Source: Boothiomyces macroporosus | Taxonomy: Eukaryota > Chytridiomycota > Chytridiomycetes > Rhizophydiales > Terramycetaceae | Direction: 5' to 3' | Assembly (NCBI GenBank): GCA_027604185.1 | Contig: JADGKB010000052.1 | Location: 1 to 64,000, forward strand | DNA length: 64,000 nucleotides | In this document: positions 11,501-25,614 of the stretch, piece after piece | Position numbering within the stretch: position 1 is the stretch's first letter | Layout of the letters: each line of letters opens with the position of its first letter | Program-made: the position numbers and the translations under genes | Notes under the pieces: generated by a model | What the model was told of the DNA's origin: nothing | Databases searched by the model: none | The model's input: the letters and a program-made list of their open reading frames with translations, nothing else

Positions 11501-14500
11501 ATGCTCTTGAATGAAACCAGCCAATAATCTTGCAACTGCTTCATCACTCTTGTTTAATTCAGGATTGTTCAAGACAATTGTAACATAGCCTGAAAAATTT
11601 TGATCAGGGTTTTCAGCAATTCCCAAGTACGGCAAGACAGATTTTACTTGTTTTACAACTTCATCAATAGACTTGCAAGCAAACAAGACCCCTTTCTTTA
11701 GATTATTCTTGTTTGTAATTGGGCTTTCCAAGATATCATCAGTCTCTTTTCTAATGTTTTGTTCAGGGTTGCTGAAATTCCAAGAGAAAATAACTGTATC
11801 TTCAATGAAATGGTGATCGAAATAGTTGATGGTGTACGCTTGGTTAGTGCGCATAACATAGGTGTATAGAGCAATAGCACGTAGTGAAATGTCGCTGTCA
11901 AAGAAAAAGTCTGGAAGGATATCCAGGATTGGATGACGGGATACGATTAGCCTGCTTAGCTGACTGAAATCGAAAAATACTCTGTCGCCACTCTTTTTCG
12001 AGACTTTGGAGAAAATGTTTAAAATGGTAGATTTACGTTCTGCAATACCAGGAAGTTGGTAGCCAATGAGGATTTCTCTAGCTCTAAAAGATACCTTGTT
12101 GGTACTCTTGTTGCCGAGCTGCGCCAACTGATCAAGAATATTTGCAAACAGTTTCTTGTGCACTGCTGGGCATTCGCGTTCGATATGGTCCAAAATAGCA
12201 AGCACAAGTTCAGATCTTGGCTTTGGTTTAGAATGAGCACGAACAATGTTCAGCACCTTTTCCAAATTGTCCTTGTTTTCATCACGGAGTTTGAGGATTA
12301 CTCTTGCAGCAGCTGTTGATTCGTACAAGCTTTCGATATCATAGTACTTTTTGAGGATATCTAGTAGAAAGTCTCTTGATCTAGTTTGTAATCCAATCTT
12401 GTTCTTGTTTAGGATATCCATTATTGGCTGTAAAAGACCGTAAACAGAGTCCTGTTCATCCAATGGCAATGCTTCAACCGATTTTTTAATGTACCCTTGG
12501 ATTTCTGGAATGTTGGCCATTAACATGGTTGGGTTGTTTAGCAATTCCTTGCAAGTATCATACAAGAAGGCAGCAAGTGCGCTTGGAATACGAGAATTGA
12601 TTGATCCTAACACTTCCATAATTTCAAAGAGTGGCAGTTCAGGATTTTCTAATACTTTGATCAACTTTTCTACAAGAACTGATGGATCACTTTTAGGCTC
12701 GAAACCATTCATAAGGTTATCCACTTCAACAGACAGTTTCTTTAATTTGTAATGGATTTTCTCGTCGAGTTCAGATTCGCTATGTTAATAATTAGTACTT
12801 TGAGAATGGCAAGTTGCCCTGGAATGGAATAGCCTTCTTTACAGCTGATGGATCATCAAGCACCAAAGTAGCAATAATATCACCAGTAGACAAGACTGAT
12901 GATATTGGTTTGCAAGAGTTGAAGATACCGCTTTCTTTTGAAACTAGAGGCATGTACATTTTCATTACTTCAATTTCTGCATAAGAGTCACCCGCAAAGA
13001 TATGCTCTCCATCTTTAACCAAGTATCTAATCAATTTACCTGGCGATGGTGATCTTAATTGGGTAGGATCGTTTTCCTTTTCCATCAAAAACGTACTTCC
13101 ATCAACAACCAAAGTAGTTCCGTTAGGTTCGTCTTTAAGGTACACTACATTGCTTTTACCATTGATGACAACAAGAATACCGCCATCAGATAATGGTTTA
13201 GCAATAACATTTAGTTTTTGGTTTCCATGAACAATAGTTAGAGATTCAGGGCCAGTACAAAATACTTGGAATCTGTATTGAATGTTGTTGATGATAAAGT
13301 CTGAATTGAATTTTGTAGATAAAGATTCTTGAGATGGCACCTGTCCTTTTGCCAATGCTTTTAAAAAGTATTCATTGTACTCTCTAAAAGTAAGAAAAGA
13401 CTTTCCAATAGCTCCGCAGACTGCTGGCAGGTTGTTTATGGTTTGTTCCATTTGAACCATCTGATTAGAAGCAATCAGTTTGTCCAGCCAAGAAGTAGTG
13501 AATTCATTGTTTTTAAATACTTCATTTTCCAACAATTTGACTAGGTATTCAACAGTAGTGCGGAAATCACCTCTAATAGAGATTTCTTTTAGCGCGACAA
13601 CTAAATTTCTTCTTGCTTCTTCTCTAGTTTCACCATAAGCAAACAAGTGACCAAATTGCGAATCTGCATATTCGTGTACACCACCAGCAGCATTGACGGA
13701 AAAGTAGCCCCACACGTTGCTATTACTTTTAAAATTAAGTTCAAGGAATCTTCCACTGTTTGGTTTAAACCCAGCTTCAGGGTTTTCAGCAGTAATTCTA
13801 GTAGCAATAACATGGCCTTTAGCCTGAGGAACTCTTTGAATTTCAAATGATTTCGGATTCTGGAAATCAAAATCAATTTCGTCAGTTCCAGTAGGAGTTA
13901 GTCCGTACAATAATCTGATATCTTTAATGTTTGATAATGGGATTCCCATAGCTACCTGTAACTGAGCAGCAGGGATATTTACTCCACTAACCATTTCGGT
14001 GGTTGGATGTTCTACTTGCAACCGAGGGTTCAATTCTAAAAAGTAGTACTTTTGAGTCGATGGCTCATAAAGGTATTCTACAGTACCAGCAGACTTGTAA
14101 CCAACCAATTTAGCAAGATTAACAGCAGACTGTTCCATTTGTCTGAGTATTTCTGGCGGTGCAATAGTAACTAGATTAATTTAAAAGTACCTGGTGCTTC
14201 TTCAATGATTTTCTGGTGTCTACGTTGAACAGAACAGTCTCTGCCAAACAGAGCAATAGCGTTTCCATAAGCATCTGCCAACAACTGGACTTCTAAATGA
14301 CGAGCATCTTGGACTACTTGCATAACAAATATAGGAGATCCAGGAACTTCTCTTTGTACTTGAAGAAAAGAAGAACTGAAATCCTTCTTTTCATAAACCA
14401 GTCTGATTCCTTTACCACCACCTCCTTCTGAGGCTTTAATCATTACCGGAAATCCTATTCGCTCAGCGTGTTTCAATCCTTCATTCAAAGTAGTGATTGT

Positions 14501-15065
14501 GGCTTCCTTGTATAATTCATCGGGAACATTGCAGCCATCTTTAATAGTAATTCCTTGTCCACTCCAGTTAACACACGGTACATTTGCAGACTGGGCGACA
14601 ATAGTGGAGGCAATTTTATCACCCAGTGACCGCATTGCAGAAGCGGGTGGCCCGATAAAGCAGATTCCCAACTCTGTTAACCTATCTGCAAGAATAGGGT
14701 TTTCAGAAGCGAAACCCCATCCAACATAAACAGCATGTACTTTGTTTAATTCCGCAAGTTCTACAATCAGGTCGACATTCGAATAGTTGTTGTGGGAAGC
14801 ACCACCTGGTATTTCAATGAAATGATCAGCCATCCTGATATATTCCGCATTCATCTTTAAATCTTCAGGGGTACACATTGCGTAAAACTGGATTTCATCC
14901 TCACTTCCAAAAGTCTCGTAGGACCACTTTCTGATTGACCTGATGGCTTTGACAGCAGCCATACCATTGTTGGCAATCAGCACTTTTTGAACTAGTCTGT
15001 TTCCATTGGATTTCTTTACAAAATCGTCAACTACGTTAGTGAGGATTACCAGTCTTTTTCTTCAT
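8525..15065 (-). CDS. ACC1: Acetyl-CoA carboxylase, multifunctional
   Basis: Cytosolic enzyme making malonyl-CoA for fatty acid synthesis. Exons 15065-15050, 15030-14191, 14170-12799, 12779-10579, 10558-9578, 9555-8525 total 2146 aa. Introns are 19, 20, 19, 20 and 22 nt. Order of domains: biotin carboxylase ([18 protein letters not shown]-grasp loop [22 protein letters not shown] restored across intron 2), biotinyl site EVMKMYMPL near residue 650, central region, then the carboxyltransferase halves ([26 protein letters not shown] restored across intron 5; NWRGFSGGQ). The first exon is five codons plus one base, so the N-terminus is short ([14 protein letters not shown]). There is no mitochondrial presequence. 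Every exon junction keeps frame, so the gene looks intact. Confidence 0.96.
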
Positions 15066-15717
15066 TATTTTTTTAGCTTTTTTTTCTGGTTTTAAAGAGA
15101 AAAATTAAATTAGGTGGGTGGACGGTTCGCTTAATTAAACTGTACGACGATATCGGGCCGTCATGCATTGCCACTATTTTTTTACTTTTTTTACTATATT
15201 CATCTCTATTCAGTTATGATATTGTTATTAATTATTATTTACCTTTATATATGCATTTAATCTTGCTGTTTAATGGTTTTATCCAATGCTATCATTCCAC
15301 CATCATGCATTGCGCCACTTCATTAAACGAAAATGGGTGTGGGGGTATTTAAATTAAATTTTAGCTTATCTGGTTGCACGAGAATGTTCCTTGATCCTAG
15401 TTTCTAGTTTGCGATGGACAGACTTGATGTCAGTCTTGGTGTATCACTACAGAGGGATATTTGTGCTCTATTGATACAGTTGATTCTGGTGTATTGGTTC
15501 TAATGAGTTGATTTGGAACACATAAAAGCATTCTAGTATTAACCCATCTGCCAAGCGATATCCAAGTATTAGATTACAAGACCTTTAGCTTAACTTGAGG
15601 ATTTACAAGACTTTTTTCTTAAACCATTGCATTCATGGACAATGCCATCAATGAAACCTAATGCTATATAAACAGAAACTTTTAAATTTTGAAACAGTAT
15701 AACTTTTTTTCCCAAAA
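15066..15717. other. Divergent promoter region
   Basis: About 650 bp between the divergent ACC and F-box/LRR genes. TATATAAA occurs at 15665-15672, 46 bp before the ATG at 15718. Two near-identical CATCATGCATTG/GTCATGCATTG motifs lie near 15161 and 15300. No gene is seen. Confidence 0.45.
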
Positions 15718-17163
15718 ATGTTTTTTGAATCGCTCTACCCAGATATTCTAGAAAGAAGAATCCTTTACTACCTCAAAGGAAGAGACTTGTTCAACCTCTC
15801 ATTACTAAACAAGCAAATGTACCACAGGTTCATTGCTATTCGTCTCTTGATTCAACTCAAAATCAAGCCTGAAGATGTTTGGCCCACCTTAGTATTTGAT
15901 TTTGAACATTGTGACTTGGATTTATCAATATTGAAACAGTTGAATTATAGATTTCCAATGATTAAAGTCAATTCACTCTTGTTTCCTGAAATAGCGCAGT
16001 ACTTGCCTCCATACAAAGAGTTGAAAGTAAATGTATTGGATCAAGTCTGTTTTAAAGAACTATCTCAGCTATTCAAATCGGATCTAGTAACTCAACTACA
16101 TATTCCATTATTACCTGGATTAAATGAAACAGATTTGTACTATATAATTTGTAACATGGAATACATGACTAGACTCAAGAAACTAGTTTATCAATCTCAA
16201 TTCGATTCAGAGATAGCAATGATCCTACAGGAATTCGTTTCTAAATCACAAATCAATGAAATTATACTGTCAAAAACATTTCTTGATCATGAACAATTAC
16301 ACTTGCTAACTTGTCTACAAAACATTGAAAAAATCGATTTATCTTACAATCCTATATTTAACGAGGGAATAGATTCACTATCATTTATTCTACAAGGAAG
16401 AGTAAAAAGTTTGATTTTGGATGGAATTGAAATTGGAGGAAGTGATATTTCTATTTTTGCACAAGCATTAAAACACTCTAAATTACAAAAACTAAGTATG
16501 ATGGAAATTGATTTACAAGAACACGTAGTAGAAATATTTAATGTATTACCATATACGAATATACAAGAGTTTCATTATGGGTATCCTACCAAGGCTGCAA
16601 TAATTACCTTGGTTGAAAATATAGATAAAACTAGATTAAAAAGCTTGTCATTGCCAATCAATATAGAGTACTTGGAAAAGCTTCTTGAAAAACAAAAACT
16701 AGACAGTCTTACCATAGCGACAGATGGAAACAAGGCATGTGAAATAATCAGCAATCAAATTAAATATTTCAAATTAAATAGTTTTAGTATGCCATTCAGT
16801 CAAGTCAGTACTGGATTCCAACTGCTATTTCCATCAATCTCTGAAACTGTACTATCAGAATTAGACCTAAGTTTTAATCCAATAGGAGATTTATCAATAC
16901 TAGAACACTATTTACCCAAAACTAGACTAACTAAATTGAAACTAAATGGATGTGAAATAGGAGATGATGGATTGAAACAGTTATGTAGAGCAATTAGAAA
17001 GTCAAAGGTAAAAGAATTACACGTGCATTCCAATTACTTTACTGAAAATGGAATTATTTCACTCTTGTATTTGGATTTGCGTTATTTGAATGTTTCTAAT
17101 ATGGGTATTGATGGTAAATTTATTGATCGAATCAAGAAATCTAGTCTTGAAGTAATATATTGA
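15718..17163 (+). CDS. F-box/leucine-rich repeat protein
   Basis: Single exon, 481 aa. Residues about 5-45 look like an F-box (LYPDILERRILYYLKGRDLFNLSLLNKQMYHRF). The rest contains irregular leucine-rich repeats of the RNI type (for example IEKIDLSYNPIFNEGIDSL, LSELDLSFNPIGDLS, LTKLKLNGCEIGDDGLKQL, VKELHVHSNYFTENG). This arrangement is typical of SCF substrate receptors. No orthologue can be named, and the middle third is diverged. A TATA box lies upstream. Unlike most conserved neighbours it has no intron, as is also true of NAF1 and the secreted proteins. Confidence 0.75.
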   Translation: MFFESLYPDILERRILYYLKGRDLFNLSLLNKQMYHRFIAIRLLIQLKIKPEDVWPTLVFDFEHCDLDLSILKQLNYRFPMIKVNSLLFPEIAQYLPPYKELKVNVLDQVCFKELSQLFKSDLVTQLHIPLLPGLNETDLYYIICNMEYMTRLKKLVYQSQFDSEIAMILQEFVSKSQINEIILSKTFLDHEQLHLLTCLQNIEKIDLSYNPIFNEGIDSLSFILQGRVKSLILDGIEIGGSDISIFAQALKHSKLQKLSMMEIDLQEHVVEIFNVLPYTNIQEFHYGYPTKAAIITLVENIDKTRLKSLSLPINIEYLEKLLEKQKLDSLTIATDGNKACEIISNQIKYFKLNSFSMPFSQVSTGFQLLFPSISETVLSELDLSFNPIGDLSILEHYLPKTRLTKLKLNGCEIGDDGLKQLCRAIRKSKVKELHVHSNYFTENGIISLLYLDLRYLNVSNMGIDGKFIDRIKKSSLEVIY

Positions 17164-19000
17164 ACACTTGGTATTTGGTCTTTTTTATGGTCTGCATTAG
17201 TTGTTTACAGTTATATGGTCTTGACATGAGCCAACCTTGTCAGTACTGCTGGTATGTGTATTCTGCTTTTACTCTTGACAATTTCATGGGTTACTATCTG
17301 TCACAGATGTTAATTAGAAGGATTAAAGAACTTGTTCCAGGTTCATCCCTACTATTGGAAAAAGCACTCTTTCTGCAAATATTGGAATACTATTGTTTGA
17401 TTGGTTTACCACTTATTCAATTTCATTTTTACTGGCTCGTTTGATGGTAATTTTGGTTACTGTAGATATCACAAAGATGAGACTTTTTTATACACACTAT
17501 ACTCTGATTTGTATGCATAATTGTTTAATTGTTGTAATGTTTTTCAAGTATAGATCACTGGTACTAACTAAACGAACCATCGATACAATATCCAGTCATT
17601 GGGCATCTTGATTTGACACCAAATAATTAAACTCTTTATTTCTATTTCTGTAATGATTTCCTTGTTCAAAACCAATAGACTTTTTCTATTTCTGTAATGA
17701 TTTCCCGGTTTGCTGTATTTCAAAATCAATAGACAGACTGGACGGAAAACAAGGCTTTTCAAATCTAGATCGATCAATAATATCAAACTGTCGACTATAA
17801 ACACTCTGAATGAAGCCACTAAATTAGCATTTAAAACCTTTGAATATCGATTACTTGACATTGTAATATATATTTTCCTTTTAGTTTTACATGTATATTG
17901 TCAAAGATAAAGAATATGTTTGGGGTATGTTTAATGGGATCGATCAGGATCGTTCCAGTAACTGTGGTGGTACCAAACAAGTTTTGGCTAAATAGTCTTC
18001 TGGAATAGGGCAAGTTTCTTAGAACTGATACAATTTCGTACTTGTCATTTGAATATAATACTAGATTACATATGAGATTGTAACAAGACAGCTATATTAA
18101 TATAAAGTACTTGGGAAATTGTCTTTTGCGATTCAAAGACTGTTTCGACTATTAAATCAGGATGTCTGTGATTAATCATGGATACATGTAGCTTTTAAGG
18201 TAAGGGTACTTTTCACCACAGTCTCTTCCTGTAATTGGTTGTTGTTTTATCCTAATTGTGTAATCCATTCCAACTTTTTTTCGTGATACAATTCGGGTCG
18301 TTTGCAATGTACGTGTGATTCAAATCAAGAAGTTGTACCAAACTGAAGATATTTCTTTTGGATTACTATTGCAGATTCAATACAGGTGTATTTTAACACT
18401 TTTGCAACCAGTTATTGCCACCATCTTTCTTGAACAATATCAGCCTTGAAAAGAGCTGTAACATGAATCCGTGTCTTGAACAAGGTAATCAAGAACTAAT
18501 CATCTGGTTGAAAATACTGCAATAAAAATCGTTCTCTCCCCAAGTAATTCTTTTTGGATTTTGCAAATGCCAAAATACAGGGTACTTTGTGCGACATTTA
18601 ATCAAACCACTTTTCGCAAAAGAACAGTTGAACCGTTGGTTTAATATTTTGCGGTTTATTTAATTTACTAATCACTCATTTACCAAATAATTGTATTCCG
18701 GGTTTCCCCATATTTATCCCTCACTTGAATAGTATTGTAAAAGACACTGATAACCCTAACTTCAAAGTAGGGTTACAAAATGATTTCAATAGTAATTGTA
18801 GTCTCGATTGATTGTGGATATCCCACTAGGGTAATATTGTCTTATTACTGCCAGAGAACAATGTGATTACCTTATTAGTCAACTCTATACTACAGGCGAC
18901 TATATAATTACCAGACAACACTAATATTACAGCTTAATTTTATCCGCCATTCTGTATACTTTAAACCATGCATATTCACCCTAACTTGTAATTATTTTTC
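17164..19000. other. Gene-poor 1.8-kb spacer with a short direct duplication
   Basis: No gene can be supported. An open frame at 17160-17444 starts inside the stop of the LRR gene and resembles no protein I know. A direct duplication is visible at about 17636-17740: TTTCTGTAATGATTTCC occurs twice, each followed by CAATAGAC. The remainder is unstructured AT-rich sequence up to the RNase H2 gene. Confidence 0.5.
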
Positions 19001-19844
19001 ATGTCCGAATTAAAGATCTCCAAAACCTCATTTGAAAAATATCACATTCCAGAGGACGATAGAGAATATATACTGGGTGTAGATGAAGCAGGTAGGGGTC
19101 CTGTACTAGGTCCCATGGTATACGCAATCGCATTTATTCCCATAGAGAAATCAGACAATCTCGATTCACTTGGGTTCAAAGGTATCCTTTTCGTAATTAG
19201 ACTCTAAAATCCTAAGCGAAGAAGATCGAGACGCTCTATTTGACAAAGTACAGCAAAACGAATGGATAGGATACGCTTACTACTCAATCTCACCCTCAGA
19301 TATTTCCAATTTCATGCTCCAAAAGTATTTTTAATTTAATCAGAAACAAGTATAACCTGAATGAAATCGCGCATGATACAACTATTCATTTGATCAACAA
19401 AGTGTTTGGCAAATTGAAAATCAAAAAGATTATTGTTGATACTGTTGGGCCAGCAGAGAAATACCAAGAGAAACTAAAAAAGATTTTTGACACGGATATA
19501 CTTGTAACAAAGAAGGCAGATTCGCTTTATCCGATAGTTTCATGCGCTTCTATTGTTGCCAAAGTTACCAGAGATGCGAGTACTTTAAATTAAACGTAGC
19601 ATTGAAAACAATGTTTGAAAATCACAGTAATTTTGGAAGCGGGTATCCTAGTGATCCAAATACAAAGCAATGGCTGGCAGAGAATGTGGATCCAGTATTT
19701 GGATATCCCAATACTGTGAGGTTCAGTTGGTCAACTTGCGAGACTATTTTAGAAAGCAAAGGAGTTTCTGTAGTGTGGGAAAAGGAAATTGAACCAACCA
19801 AGAAGCGGGGGGTGTTTTATGATTCTATTGGACTGAAATATTAG
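19001..19844 (+). CDS. RNH201: Ribonuclease H2 catalytic subunit A
   Basis: Exons 19001-19181, 19201-19324, 19344-19579, 19600-19844 give 261 aa. Introns are 19, 19 and 20 nt. The enzyme cleaves RNA of RNA/DNA hybrids and removes single ribonucleotides from DNA. Signatures: [17 protein letters not shown] (catalytic Asp-Glu), the DSKIL motif restored across intron 1, [12 protein letters not shown] across intron 2, [11 protein letters not shown], and the Asp-containing [22 protein letters not shown]. The C-terminal third ([20 protein letters not shown]) also fits. NAF1 follows only 24 bp downstream on the same strand. Identification is secure. Confidence 0.93.
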
Positions 19845-19868
19845 TTTTTTTTTATTTTTTTTTTGAAA

Positions 19869-21281
19869 ATGTCTAGTGTTTCAAATGCAATAATTGGAGA
19901 GGATAAACCTACTGTGGATGAATCAGCTGATAAAGTTAATATTCTTGGTGAGACAGACTTGGTTCTTGTTTCAAATCAGAATGATGACAGTGGATTAGAA
20001 AAAGACAGCACTATTGGAAATTATGGTGAAAAAGAAACAACCCAAGAGCAAGACGGGGAAAGTATGGTTAAAACTGATATGAATGAAGAACAGAACGTAG
20101 ACAATGTAACGATGAATGAAGAACAGAACGTAGACAGTATAACGATGAATGAAGAACAGAACGTAGACAGTATAACGATGAATGAAGAGCAAAAGGATAA
20201 AGTTACTAAAGAGAGTAATGATGCGCTATATTCAATTGATGAAAAAGGAGAAAGGGAAGAAGACGAAATGTCTCAAGCAAGTTTGGTGGATTTGGGAAGT
20301 GATTCTAGCTCCGACTCTAGCTCTGAAGAGGAAGAGGACAATGATCAAGCAGAATTAGAATCTGTAAAATCAGAGAATGATGATTTTGAAGTTATAAAGT
20401 CCAAGAATGAAACCATCAAGCCTGTTATTGAACCAATCAACATTACTCTTACGAATGAAGCCATTGTTTTATTGGGAAATATCTTGTCCATAGTCGATGA
20501 TACATTGACTATCAATTCTGTTCAGTCAGGAGAAGATTCTATCGTTGATTTGGATTCACTAGTCTGCACAAAAGATAAAATTGTAGTTGGAAGACTGTTT
20601 GATATCATTGGGCAAATCAAAAAACCAATTTACATTATTAATTTCAACAACAATCAAGAAATTCAAGAAAAGAATTTAAAAGTAGGAGACGAACTTTACT
20701 ATGCACCAAAGTATTCCAACTTGGTTAAAACGAATGGTTTAAAAACTAAAGGATCAGATGCTTCCAATCTGTATGATGAAGAAATTATGGAAGATGAGCA
20801 AGAGTTTAGTGATGACGAACAAGAAAGATTGAAAAAACGCGGGTTAGAAGATGGAGAGATTTCATCTAAAAAGAAGCGACCAAACAAACCCAAGAATGAA
20901 AAAGTAAAGCCAAGAGATAATAGAAATCAAAGTTATAATCCACCAAATAGAAGCAGTAATCCAAATCAAGGAAACCCGTATAGTCAGCCTAATCCATACA
21001 CCCAACCAAACCCATACAGTCAACCAAGTCTCCCATATAACCCACAAAGCCAATTCTATCAACCAAACCAGTTTATGCCAAACCAATTTAACCAACAGTA
21101 CATGTACAACCAAATGAATCCTCAGTTCCAGTTTAACCAAGCATTTAACCAATATCCAGCACAATTCAATCCATATCAACAAATACAACCAGCAAATCCA
21201 ACTCAAGATATGAACGAACAAGAAAAACAAGCGTATATTCAAAACCTTAGTAATTTATTGCAGCATTTGCAAAAGAAATAA
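19869..21281 (+). CDS. NAF1: H/ACA ribonucleoprotein assembly factor NAF1
   Basis: Single exon, 470 aa. NAF1 brings H/ACA snoRNPs together in the nucleus and is replaced by Gar1. The Gar1/Naf1 beta-barrel lies at about residues 190-290: ILSIVDDTLTINS, VVGRLFDIIGQIKKPIYII, VGDELYYAPKYS. The N-terminus is acidic and contains a 33-bp tandem repeat (MNEEQNVDSIT, three copies and a fragment). The C-terminus is Asn/Pro/Gln/Tyr-rich, as in fungal NAF1. The upstream in-frame TTG at 19863 is ignored; the first ATG is at 19869. It starts 24 bp after the RNase H2A stop, with T runs between. Confidence 0.88.
   Translation: MSSVSNAIIGEDKPTVDESADKVNILGETDLVLVSNQNDDSGLEKDSTIGNYGEKETTQEQDGESMVKTDMNEEQNVDNVTMNEEQNVDSITMNEEQNVDSITMNEEQKDKVTKESNDALYSIDEKGEREEDEMSQASLVDLGSDSSSDSSSEEEEDNDQAELESVKSENDDFEVIKSKNETIKPVIEPINITLTNEAIVLLGNILSIVDDTLTINSVQSGEDSIVDLDSLVCTKDKIVVGRLFDIIGQIKKPIYIINFNNNQEIQEKNLKVGDELYYAPKYSNLVKTNGLKTKGSDASNLYDEEIMEDEQEFSDDEQERLKKRGLEDGEISSKKKRPNKPKNEKVKPRDNRNQSYNPPNRSSNPNQGNPYSQPNPYTQPNPYSQPSLPYNPQSQFYQPNQFMPNQFNQQYMYNQMNPQFQFNQAFNQYPAQFNPYQQIQPANPTQDMNEQEKQAYIQNLSNLLQHLQKK
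20079..20198 (+). repeat. 33-bp in-frame tandem repeat in NAF1
   Basis: Three nearly identical 33-bp copies starting at 20079, 20112 and 20145, then a truncated fourth, encoding MNEEQNVD-type units. Copy number could vary between strains without breaking the frame. Confidence 0.9.
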
Positions 21282-21288
21282 ATAAAGA

Positions 21289-22934
21289 TTACAACACATT
21301 TCCCCAGAAATGGCTGAATTCTCTGCAGTACCTTGAAACTGTATAAGCATGGATATAGTTATCCACAATCCATTGAGACGAGTCGGTGATTGTGAATGGG
21401 ATATAATAGAACTTTGGAACAGTTCCGCGGCTGGCAAACATTACAAATGCGACTACTAGGAGCATGCCAAGAATCTTGCGCTCTTTTAACCCAATAGAGT
21501 TTGAAAACGCCAATATCTCTTGTTTCGTAGCATCAGGGTTCGCGTCAAGATACTTGACCATTGGCTCAAAGTATTCTTCAAAGTCCTATAATTAATGTAG
21601 ATTACCAAGTCAATTTGTTTGGTGATGACATTGTGTTCCAAATTGAGAAGAGGGGCAGCTTTTGGAATTTCGCGTTCTTTTTGCTAATGTTAGATGCTTT
21701 TACTTGGAGGGGTTCAACAGAGTTTAGAGATACATTGTCATCATTTACATCAGCAGGTAGTGGATCAATTTCATCAGCAACCATCACAATACCAGTGCTA
21801 CGTTCTGGGTGGTCTGCAGCATAAACGCAGACTTCATAAGTGTAGCATTTAGGAAATGCAGTATCAGAAGGAGTTTCAATAGAAACATTAGACCAAAGTA
21901 CTTTTTCAGGCTCGGATTGCTCGTTTGGACGCGTTTCAACAGGCATAACAGGCATAACAGGCAAAACATCTTTGGAAACTTCCGCGGTATCAATAGCTTC
22001 AAGTTGAATCACAAACTCGCCATTTTCTTTAATAACAGTTGGCATTGGCTGCTCCTATCGTAAGAAAAAGTAATACCAGATCATCCACAGTATGGTCACT
22101 AAATGACAATGAAAGAATACCATCGTCTTTATCCTAATATTAAAGCGTGTAATACATCGGAGTTGATGGATATACCACTATCGTGCTTTTCCTATTATCA
22201 GCAACCAACTTACCAAGAGCTGAAATGTCTCGGTTTGTGTTTGCGGGAGAGTATTCTCACTAGCAGATAACTCTGGTTCTGGCTTTTCAGGTTTGGTAGT
22301 CCATATTGAGTCTATAGCAACCTCATTTTCGTTTGAAATCGTGGTTTCAGTGTTGGTTGATATTTCAGAGGAGGAAGGAATTCCTTGGGCAGCGTCGTCG
22401 ATATCAATGACCACTTCGGGAAAGGCATGCTCGTGTTGATTTTCCTATGGTTAACTGTTTTTACTTGACTAGCATTCAAAGAGGAGCCAGTATCTTTGCC
22501 AGGTCTTTCAAACTAGAGGTTAACTAAGGGCACCATTTTGTAGAGGGTTTTCAACCCACTTTTTATCATTTCATTCAGTTTTTGTAATAAGCTCTTTGTC
22601 AAAGTAATAAATGTCGACACTGGGGAATCCATTTTTAGAAAATTTGTAAAGAATACAATGACGTAAGGAGCGTGTTTAAATTGTTTGTTGATCATAGTGC
22701 AAACAAACTGGTTGTCGTTCCATTGATTGGATAAACAAATCATATTGTATTCATCTACTATACATTCAAATTTCATAACAAGTAAATCTATCCCAGCCTG
22801 TGCAACTTGTTCATAGTAAGTTGGAAACATTTACTGAAATAACCAAGAATGTGTGGAAAAGATTCATCAAATACTTTATCTAATCTCTATTGTTAGCAAG
22901 TAAACCCATCAATAGTATCGTTTCTGTTTTCCAT
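21289..22934 (-). CDS. Unrecognised 484-aa protein with one membrane segment, ten exons
   Basis: Rebuilt exons: 22934-22906, 22884-22829, 22805-22534, 22512-22465, 22444-22214, 22191-22156, 22133-22077, 22054-21704, 21683-21606, 21585-21289. The nine introns are 20-23 nt, and the last seven are all phase 0. One exon is 36 nt (EKHDSGISINSD). The ATG at 22830 falls inside an intron, so the long open frame there is misleading. The N-terminal 100 residues (HILGYFSKFAQAGIDLLV, YVIVFFTNFLKMD) look folded; the middle is acidic and disordered; a basic patch then a membrane segment (KILGMLLVVAFVMFASRG) lies near residue 435. No family is recognised. It ends 4 nt past the NAF1 stop on the other strand, so the two genes converge with almost no gap. 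Confidence 0.72.
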
Positions 22935-23552
22935 AGTGAGTTATCACGCGAGTTTCACTGGGTACAATTTGAAAGAAAAAAAGCTTCTATACTGAATCAG
23001 TTGAGGCTGAAATTATTGCTGGCATAGTAAACTATCATTTCCGGCTTACAATTTTAAATTAAATCTTGAGTTGAATGTTATGCGGCTTGACGCGCATAAA
23101 TATGACTTTCGCATGAGCTTAGAGTCGTAGCGTCTCTGATACTATATTCGACATCATAAAAACACTTTTCTGACAACACTGCGTGTTTAATCGGAGGTTG
23201 GAGTTCCATTACTGCTTGGAACATTTTCTTGCTTCAAACAGTACTAGAATGGAATGCAGATATTGACCACTCCAAACTATCTTTAGGGAAATTATTGGAC
23301 ATCAGGTGAAGTGAAACAAATTCATTGGTTATTTGACAAAACATGTGTCAGCTGCGATCCAAAGTTCTATCAAATTGTGGAAATCCATCTCGAGATTTGA
23401 TCATGGAGCAGTACGGTAGGATTCCCTCTCGTTCAGGTCAAAGTCAGTCTACGATTTGACATTCAAATACAGGCGAATGTGAATCGCATTCGACTGAGCA
23501 ATCACCACGTCCGAATCGATTACAAAAGAAAAAATACAAGAAAAATTTATAT
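22935..23552. other. Spacer between tandem minus-strand genes
   Basis: About 620 bp with no supportable gene; it should hold the promoter of the membrane-protein gene that starts at 22934 and the 3' region of glucose-6-phosphate isomerase. Confidence 0.4.
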
Positions 23553-25334
<1,782 letters not shown>

Positions 25335-25614
25335 GAAGATTTGGAAATTAATTTGTAGTTAATGAAGCCTTGTGGCGCAGTTAGTTCATTCGTGAGAGAT
25401 CATAATATCTATTGACACTAGAATATACATGCTTATTGACGATCATTATAACGTCGAAAGTAGTATGTTTGATTATGATAGTCGCTTGTATAAAATCGCG
25501 ACTAACCAGACAGCAGTCGCCCAACGGAATAGCCCCATGAATGATTTCCATTAGCCCGACTACAAAAGAATGCAATCTTGCCAATTCATCCTGCGTATAA
25601 AGGAAATGAGTTTA
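25335..25614. other. Spacer with an unsupported open frame
   Basis: 280 bp upstream of PGI1. A 67-codon minus-strand open frame at 25381-25584 cannot be joined in frame to the preceding gene by any visible intron and resembles no known protein. Confidence 0.4.

Noticed and set aside
17160..17611. Plus-strand ORFs after the F-box/LRR gene
   Set aside because: Overlap the LRR stop, have no recognisable sequence and overlap each other in different frames.
22513..22830. ORF starting at 22830 as the start of the membrane-protein gene
   Set aside because: That ATG lies in a 23-nt intron; joining 22934-22906 and 22884-22829 gives a better N-terminus and consistent phases.
25381..25584. 67-codon minus-strand ORF as a C-terminal exon of the hydrolase
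   Set aside because: The only visible donor/acceptor pair is out of phase and 28 nt long; no protein similarity.
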